Shown: positions 6,052 through 8,612 of the stretch, in pieces | Layout of the letters: every line of letters begins with the position of its first letter | Position numbering within the stretch: position 1 is the stretch's first letter | Program-made: the position numbers and the translations under genes | Origin: JAEMQF01 sp031396305 | GTDB lineage: Bacteria; Pseudomonadota; Gammaproteobacteria; Burkholderiales; Burkholderiaceae_C | Direction of reading: 5' to 3' | Length of the DNA: 8,612 nucleotides | Assembly: GCA_031396305.1 (NCBI GenBank) | Contig: JANNKM010000159.1 | Span: 1-8,612 of the forward strand | Notes under the pieces: generated by a model | The model's input: only the letters and a program-made list of their open reading frames with translations | The model's database searches: none | What the model was told of the DNA's origin: nothing

Positions 6052-7325
6052 TTGTTTCCTCCGAACTTTGCTATCGCCGCACGCAGCGCCGGGTGGTCAT
6101 GCGCGTAAGCCTGGAGCGCCACCCCCGCGACGGCGGCTTCCCACCCTTCGCGCATGCTGGCCACACCTCCCGCGATGCCCAGCGGATGGCCGATGATGCC
6201 GCCACCGGCCAGGTGCATCAAGTCGGTGCTTCCCAGCGCGGCATACATGTCCGGCGCCTGCCCGGCCCATTGGCCCGACGAGAACACCGGCATGATGGGG
6301 CGCAGCCCCGCAAACGACTCCAGGCACGAACGGGCCGATCGGATGACGGAGTCGTCGGGTTCCCAGAACTTGCTTCTCAGACCGTTCACGTGCAATTGGT
6401 CGACGCCCGCAAGGCGCCACAGCTTCTGATAGGCGACGAAGTCGAAGCCCAGCGCCGGATGTCGGGTCAGGGCGCCCCAACCGTTGCGGTGCGCGTGGAT
6501 CGGCACCTCGCTGTAGCTGCGCAGGTGCTCGACGCCGGCAAAGCCGACGCCATTCACATTCACCATCACGCAGCTGCCGCCCAGCGCCACGACGGCGTCA
6601 TGCCGGCGCCGCATGTCGGCGATGCTGCCCGAGATGTTGATCGCGTACATCGGCATGCGCCCCAGCCGATCGGCGTGGCGGTGCAGCACCGGCATCACCG
6701 CCCGCAGTCGCTGCTCGAAAGGCGCATAGGCAGGGTCGACGAGCAGTTCGTCATCCTTGACGAAGTCGATGTCGGCCGCGCACAGCGCGTCGACGGTCTC
6801 GGCGGTCTGCTCGGGCGAAAGGCCGATGCTGGGCTTGACGATGCTGCCGATCATCGGGCGACCGGAAACGCCTGCCTTCTCCAGCGTGCCTTTCAGGCCG
6901 AACTTCGGCCCCGGGAAGCGCGCCGCGTAGTCGGCGGGCAGGTGAATGTCGAGCAAGCGCAAGCCGGTCACCTCGCCCAGCTCGAACAGGTTGCCCGCGA
7001 GCGTGGCCAGCAATGCCGGCAAATTGGCGCCGACGTTGTCCACCGGAAAGGCGATCTCCACCCGCCCGCGATGGAACACGCTGTGCGCCGCCCTGCGTTC
7101 GGCGTGTGTACTGTGCAGGCTCGGATGCTGCGCGGCGGGCAGCAGCTCGATCTGCGTGACCCGGGCCCGGGCTCGATCCTTGAGCGCGTCGGTCTCGCCC
7201 GGCAACGCCAGGAAGGTCCCGCTGGATTGCTCGCCGGCGATGACCTCGGCGGCCTGCTCGATCGGCGTGCAACTCTCGACCAGATAGCTCGCTCGAAATT
7301 CGGCTCGCGGCGCTGCACTGTGCAT
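6048..7325 (-). CDS. RuBisCO-like protein, probable 3-oxo-isoapionate-4-phosphate decarboxylase (OiaX) or transcarboxylase/hydrolase (OiaT)
   Basis: This 425-residue RuBisCO large-subunit homologue (form IV-like) keeps nearly the whole RuBisCO active site. Aligned by eye to spinach numbering: E32 (E60), N112 (N123), K164 in IVKPS (K175), carbamylatable K190 with D192/E193 in VKDDE (K201/D203/E204), H279-R280 (H294/R295), H312 and loop-6 K319 exactly 7 residues later (H327/K334), S350-G351 (S379/G380) and the GGG at 374-376. Ser166 replaces Lys177. In D-apionate pathways such RLPs either decarboxylate 3-oxo-isoapionate-4-phosphate to L-erythrulose-1-phosphate (OiaX) or convert it to 3-phosphoglycerate and glycolate (OiaT); I cannot separate these by eye, so no symbol is given. 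The ATG at 7325 is chosen because RLPs begin a few residues before the FRASYLVES strand. An in-frame ATG at 7394 adds 23 atypical residues and has no ribosome binding site. It is the first gene of the minus-strand operon. Confidence 0.9.
   Translation of the reverse strand: MHSAAPRAEFRASYLVESCTPIEQAAEVIAGEQSSGTFLALPGETDALKDRARARVTQIELLPAAQHPSLHSTHAERRAAHSVFHRGRVEIAFPVDNVGANLPALLATLAGNLFELGEVTGLRLLDIHLPADYAARFPGPKFGLKGTLEKAGVSGRPMIGSIVKPSIGLSPEQTAETVDALCAADIDFVKDDELLVDPAYAPFEQRLRAVMPVLHRHADRLGRMPMYAINISGSIADMRRRHDAVVALGGSCVMVNVNGVGFAGVEHLRSYSEVPIHAHRNGWGALTRHPALGFDFVAYQKLWRLAGVDQLHVNGLRSKFWEPDDSVIRSARSCLESFAGLRPIMPVFSSGQWAGQAPDMYAALGSTDLMHLAGGGIIGHPLGIAGGVASMREGWEAAVAGVALQAYAHDHPALRAAIAKFGGNK
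6058..6062 (-). promoter_or_regulatory. Ribosome binding site GGAGG for the DUF1537 kinase, inside the RLP coding end
   Basis: On the minus strand GGAGG stands 6 bases before the GTG start at 6051. It lies within the last codons of the RLP gene and fixes the unusual GTG start and the GTGA overlap. Confidence 0.75.
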
Positions 7326-7496
7326 GGGTGTGCCCTGTGACGATTCGATCGGACCGCTGCGCCACCCAGATGCAAGCTGCAAGGCGCACGGCATGAGAGG
7401 AATCGTAGTGATCGGCCCGAATATCTCCTAACGATATGATCTCGATTGGATGCGACGAAAACTCACACTCGGGTCCGGGTCCACCGGGCTTGCGCG
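7326..7496. promoter_or_regulatory. Divergent control region between the RLP operon and the LysR gene
   Basis: With the preferred starts this leaves 171 bases between two divergent genes, the usual site of LysR autoregulation and target activation. It is locally more AT-rich around 7400-7460. On the minus strand TTAGGA (7426-7431) and TACGAT (7402-7407) are separated by 18 bases and could be a weak -35/-10 pair for the operon; the match is poor, as expected of an activator-dependent promoter. A GGGTCC tandem lies at 7471-7482. No clear promoter for the LysR gene was found. Confidence 0.6.
7421..7437. promoter_or_regulatory. Candidate LysR-type operator, ATATC-N7-GATAT dyad
   Basis: Perfect 5-base inverted arms ATATC and GATAT flank a 7-base centre. 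The 7-base spacer is that of BenM/CatM sites (ATAC-N7-GTAT), although the strict T-N11-A form is not met here (the inner bases give A-N11-T). It sits about 60 bases before the LysR ATG and about 96 before the RLP ATG, and overlaps the candidate -35 of the operon. Its role as operator is inferred. Confidence 0.5.
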
Positions 7497-8498
7497 ATGC
7501 CGACGAACACCCCCCGGCCTTCACTGAATGCGCTGCGCGCCTTTGAAGCGACGACCCGTCTGGGCAGCATGACGGCCGCCGCGGCGGAGTTGTTCGTCAC
7601 CCACGGCGCGGTGAGCCGGCACATCCGATCGCTGGAGGATCAGTTGAGCGTGATTCTGCTGGACCGCGGTGGTCAGTCGACCCAGCCGACCGCCGAGGGC
7701 GTGCGCTTGGCCGAGGGTCTGGCGACGGCGTTCCGCCTCATCCAGGTGAGCGTCGAGCAGCTCAGGCCGGGGCCGCTGACCCTGTCGTGCTCGGCGTCGA
7801 TCATGATGTACTGGTTGCTGCCGCGCATCGGGAGATTTCACGACCAGCACCCCGAAGTCGAGATCCAGTTCAACATGAACTACGACCGGATCGACTTTGT
7901 GCGGGACAACATCAGCGTGGCGATACGCAATTCGTCGATCGAGCCACCGAAAGATGCGCACTTGCGCGACCTGATGGTCGAGTGGATCGGGCCCGTGTGC
8001 TCGAGCGAATACAGGCAATCCGCGCGCCTCGAAGCGGTGGACGACTTGGCCAGCGCCAGGCTCCTCGCGACCAAGACCCGGTTGGAGGCATGGCAGGACT
8101 GGTCGCTGGCTTCGGGTTTTACCGGAGATGCACTGAAGATCTCGAACCGCTACGAACACTTTTATCTGCTGATCCAGGCGGCCGTCTGCGGCCTTGGCGT
8201 TGCCGTGGTGCCGCGCATGCTCGTGCAGGAAGACCTGCGCTCGGGTAAGCTCGTCGCGCCGTTCGGTTTCGTCCCCAGCCACCGCAAGCTGCTGCTGTGG
8301 ATCGCGCCGCAATTGGACGGCCGCTCCGACGTCGAAGCGCTCGCCACGTGGTTGGCCCACGAGATGAGGGCCACGGAGGTGGTGCGGCCCACGGAGCGCA
8401 TGGAAAGCCCGCGCCGGGCGCCGGGGCGTCCGCGCGGATCTCCGGACCCTGCTACTTCTGCTTGCGCACCCGCTCGATCTCGGCGTAAGCCTGCTTGA
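7497..8498 (+). CDS. LysR-type transcriptional regulator (GcvA-like)
   Basis: The start PSLNALRAFEA (8-18) and a winged helix-turn-helix over residues about 9-67 (including MTAAAAELFVTHGAVSRHIR) are typical of GcvA-like LysR regulators. A linker and an effector-binding domain from about residue 90 follow, including LSCSASIMMYWLLPRIGRFH and the family-typical LIQAAVCGLGVAVVPRMLV. The ATG at 7497 is chosen because such regulators start 5-10 residues before the PSLNALR motif; an upstream in-frame TTG at 7446 would add 17 atypical residues and lie close to the candidate operator. There is no clear Shine-Dalgarno sequence. The usual family end is near residue 292; residues 293-333 are a Pro/Arg-rich tail that runs into the convergent DctP gene. 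Divergent placement suggests it controls the RLP-kinase-ApnO-BKACE operon, perhaps sensing an acid sugar or a pathway intermediate. Family certain, ligand unknown. Confidence 0.92.
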   Translation: MPTNTPRPSLNALRAFEATTRLGSMTAAAAELFVTHGAVSRHIRSLEDQLSVILLDRGGQSTQPTAEGVRLAEGLATAFRLIQVSVEQLRPGPLTLSCSASIMMYWLLPRIGRFHDQHPEVEIQFNMNYDRIDFVRDNISVAIRNSSIEPPKDAHLRDLMVEWIGPVCSSEYRQSARLEAVDDLASARLLATKTRLEAWQDWSLASGFTGDALKISNRYEHFYLLIQAAVCGLGVAVVPRMLVQEDLRSGKLVAPFGFVPSHRKLLLWIAPQLDGRSDVEALATWLAHEMRATEVVRPTERMESPRRAPGRPRGSPDPATSACAPARSRRKPA

Positions 8499-8612
8499 CC
8501 AGATCCGCACCGACCACGGCGGTGTACTTCTCGATCACGGGTTTGACCTTGTCGCGCATCCGCGCCCGCTCCTCGGGCGAGATTTCGTTGACGAGCAGGC
8601 CCTTGGTCTTCA
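8452..8612 (-). CDS. TRAP transporter solute-binding protein (DctP family), C-terminal fragment
   Basis: The minus strand is open from the window edge to a TAG at 8452-8454, giving 52 residues and continuing beyond the window. It reads LLVNEISPEERARM, then KPVIEKYTAVVG and ADLVKQAYAEIERVRKQK. This VNE(I/L)S-PEER pattern and a final amphipathic helix ending in basic residues is the usual C-terminus of DctP-type periplasmic binding proteins of TRAP transporters, which capture carboxylates and sugar acids for Na+- or H+-driven import. The fragment is short, so the call is by pattern only, but the coding bias is clear. Next to an acid-sugar operon, a TRAP receptor for the pathway substrate is plausible. 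Its last 47 bases overlap the 3' end of the convergent LysR gene. Confidence 0.75.
   Translation of the reverse strand, partial: KTKGLLVNEISPEERARMRDKVKPVIEKYTAVVGADLVKQAYAEIERVRKQK

Noticed and set aside
6048..7325. Genuine CO2-fixing RuBisCO large subunit
   Set aside because: The Lys177 position is Ser, the protein is only about 425 residues, and there is no small-subunit, phosphoribulokinase or CbbR context; kinase and ApnO neighbours point to an acid-sugar RLP.
6093..7340. Long plus-strand open frame of 415 codons opposite the RLP gene
   Set aside because: It is antisense to a clear RuBisCO homologue with conserved active-site residues, and its Arg/His/Gln-rich composition is typical of GC-rich shadow frames.
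7326..7394. Upstream ATG at 7394 as start of the RLP
   Set aside because: It would add 23 residues not expected at the RLP N-terminus, has no Shine-Dalgarno sequence, and would move the start into the control region close to the dyad.
7446..7496. Upstream TTG at 7446 as start of the LysR protein
   Set aside because: It adds 17 basic residues ahead of the normal GcvA-like N-terminus; the ATG at 7497 fits the family better.
7521..8510. Minus-strand open frame of 329 codons opposite the LysR gene
   Set aside because: Antisense to a well-supported LysR regulator; low-complexity Arg/His/Gln composition and no family motif. The real minus-strand gene here is the short DctP end in another frame.
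1..8612. CRISPR arrays, tRNA or rRNA genes, transposase genes
   Set aside because: I saw no regularly spaced repeats, no cloverleaf-like sequences and no transposase or integrase motifs; the only repeats are the 15-bp tandem pair and the palindromic element.

Overview
The window is GC-rich DNA with strongly GC-biased third codon positions. It most resembles a betaproteobacterium of the Burkholderiales, probably Comamonadaceae (Variovorax-like). This rests on the gene families, the overall codon style and a C/G-run palindromic intergenic element after position 1809 of a kind I recall from Variovorax/Acidovorax genomes. The genus is inferred, not shown.

Left part (1-2567, plus strand): a short-chain dehydrogenase/reductase cut off by the window edge, then a 309-residue glutathione S-transferase (GST) with a C-terminal extension, a SnoaL-like/ester-cyclase-type NTF2-fold protein, and a second, ordinary 203-residue GST after a 146-base gap that holds the palindromic element. 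The first three genes are tightly spaced and probably form an operon. The cassette looks catabolic or detoxifying, but its substrate cannot be read from the sequence.

Junction (2568-2713): no complete gene lies here. On the minus strand there is a coding-like stretch that may be the leftover C-terminal end of a GntR-type (FCD) regulator, plus a 7-bp perfect hairpin.

Central part (2714-7325, minus strand): an acid-sugar catabolic operon. In transcription order it holds a RuBisCO-like protein (RLP), a DUF1537/four-carbon acid sugar kinase-family protein overlapping it by 4 bases, an NAD(P)-dependent oxidoisomerase with a PGDH_C-type domain, and a beta-keto acid cleavage enzyme (BKACE, DUF849). 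RLP + DUF1537 kinase + this dehydrogenase is the signature of oxidative D-apionate breakdown: ApnO makes 3-oxo-isoapionate, OiaK phosphorylates it, and an RLP (OiaX or OiaT) removes or rearranges the carboxylate. The BKACE is the unexpected member and may define a side branch or a related substrate.

Right part (7326-8612): a divergently transcribed LysR-type regulator, separated from the operon by a 171-base control region with a 5-7-5 dyad. Convergent with the regulator, and overlapping its 3' end, is the C-terminal end of a TRAP-transporter solute-binding protein (DctP family) on the minus strand, too short to appear as a long ORF. The likely logic is TRAP uptake of an acid sugar, LysR sensing, then oxidation, phosphorylation and RLP-catalysed decarboxylation to central metabolites.
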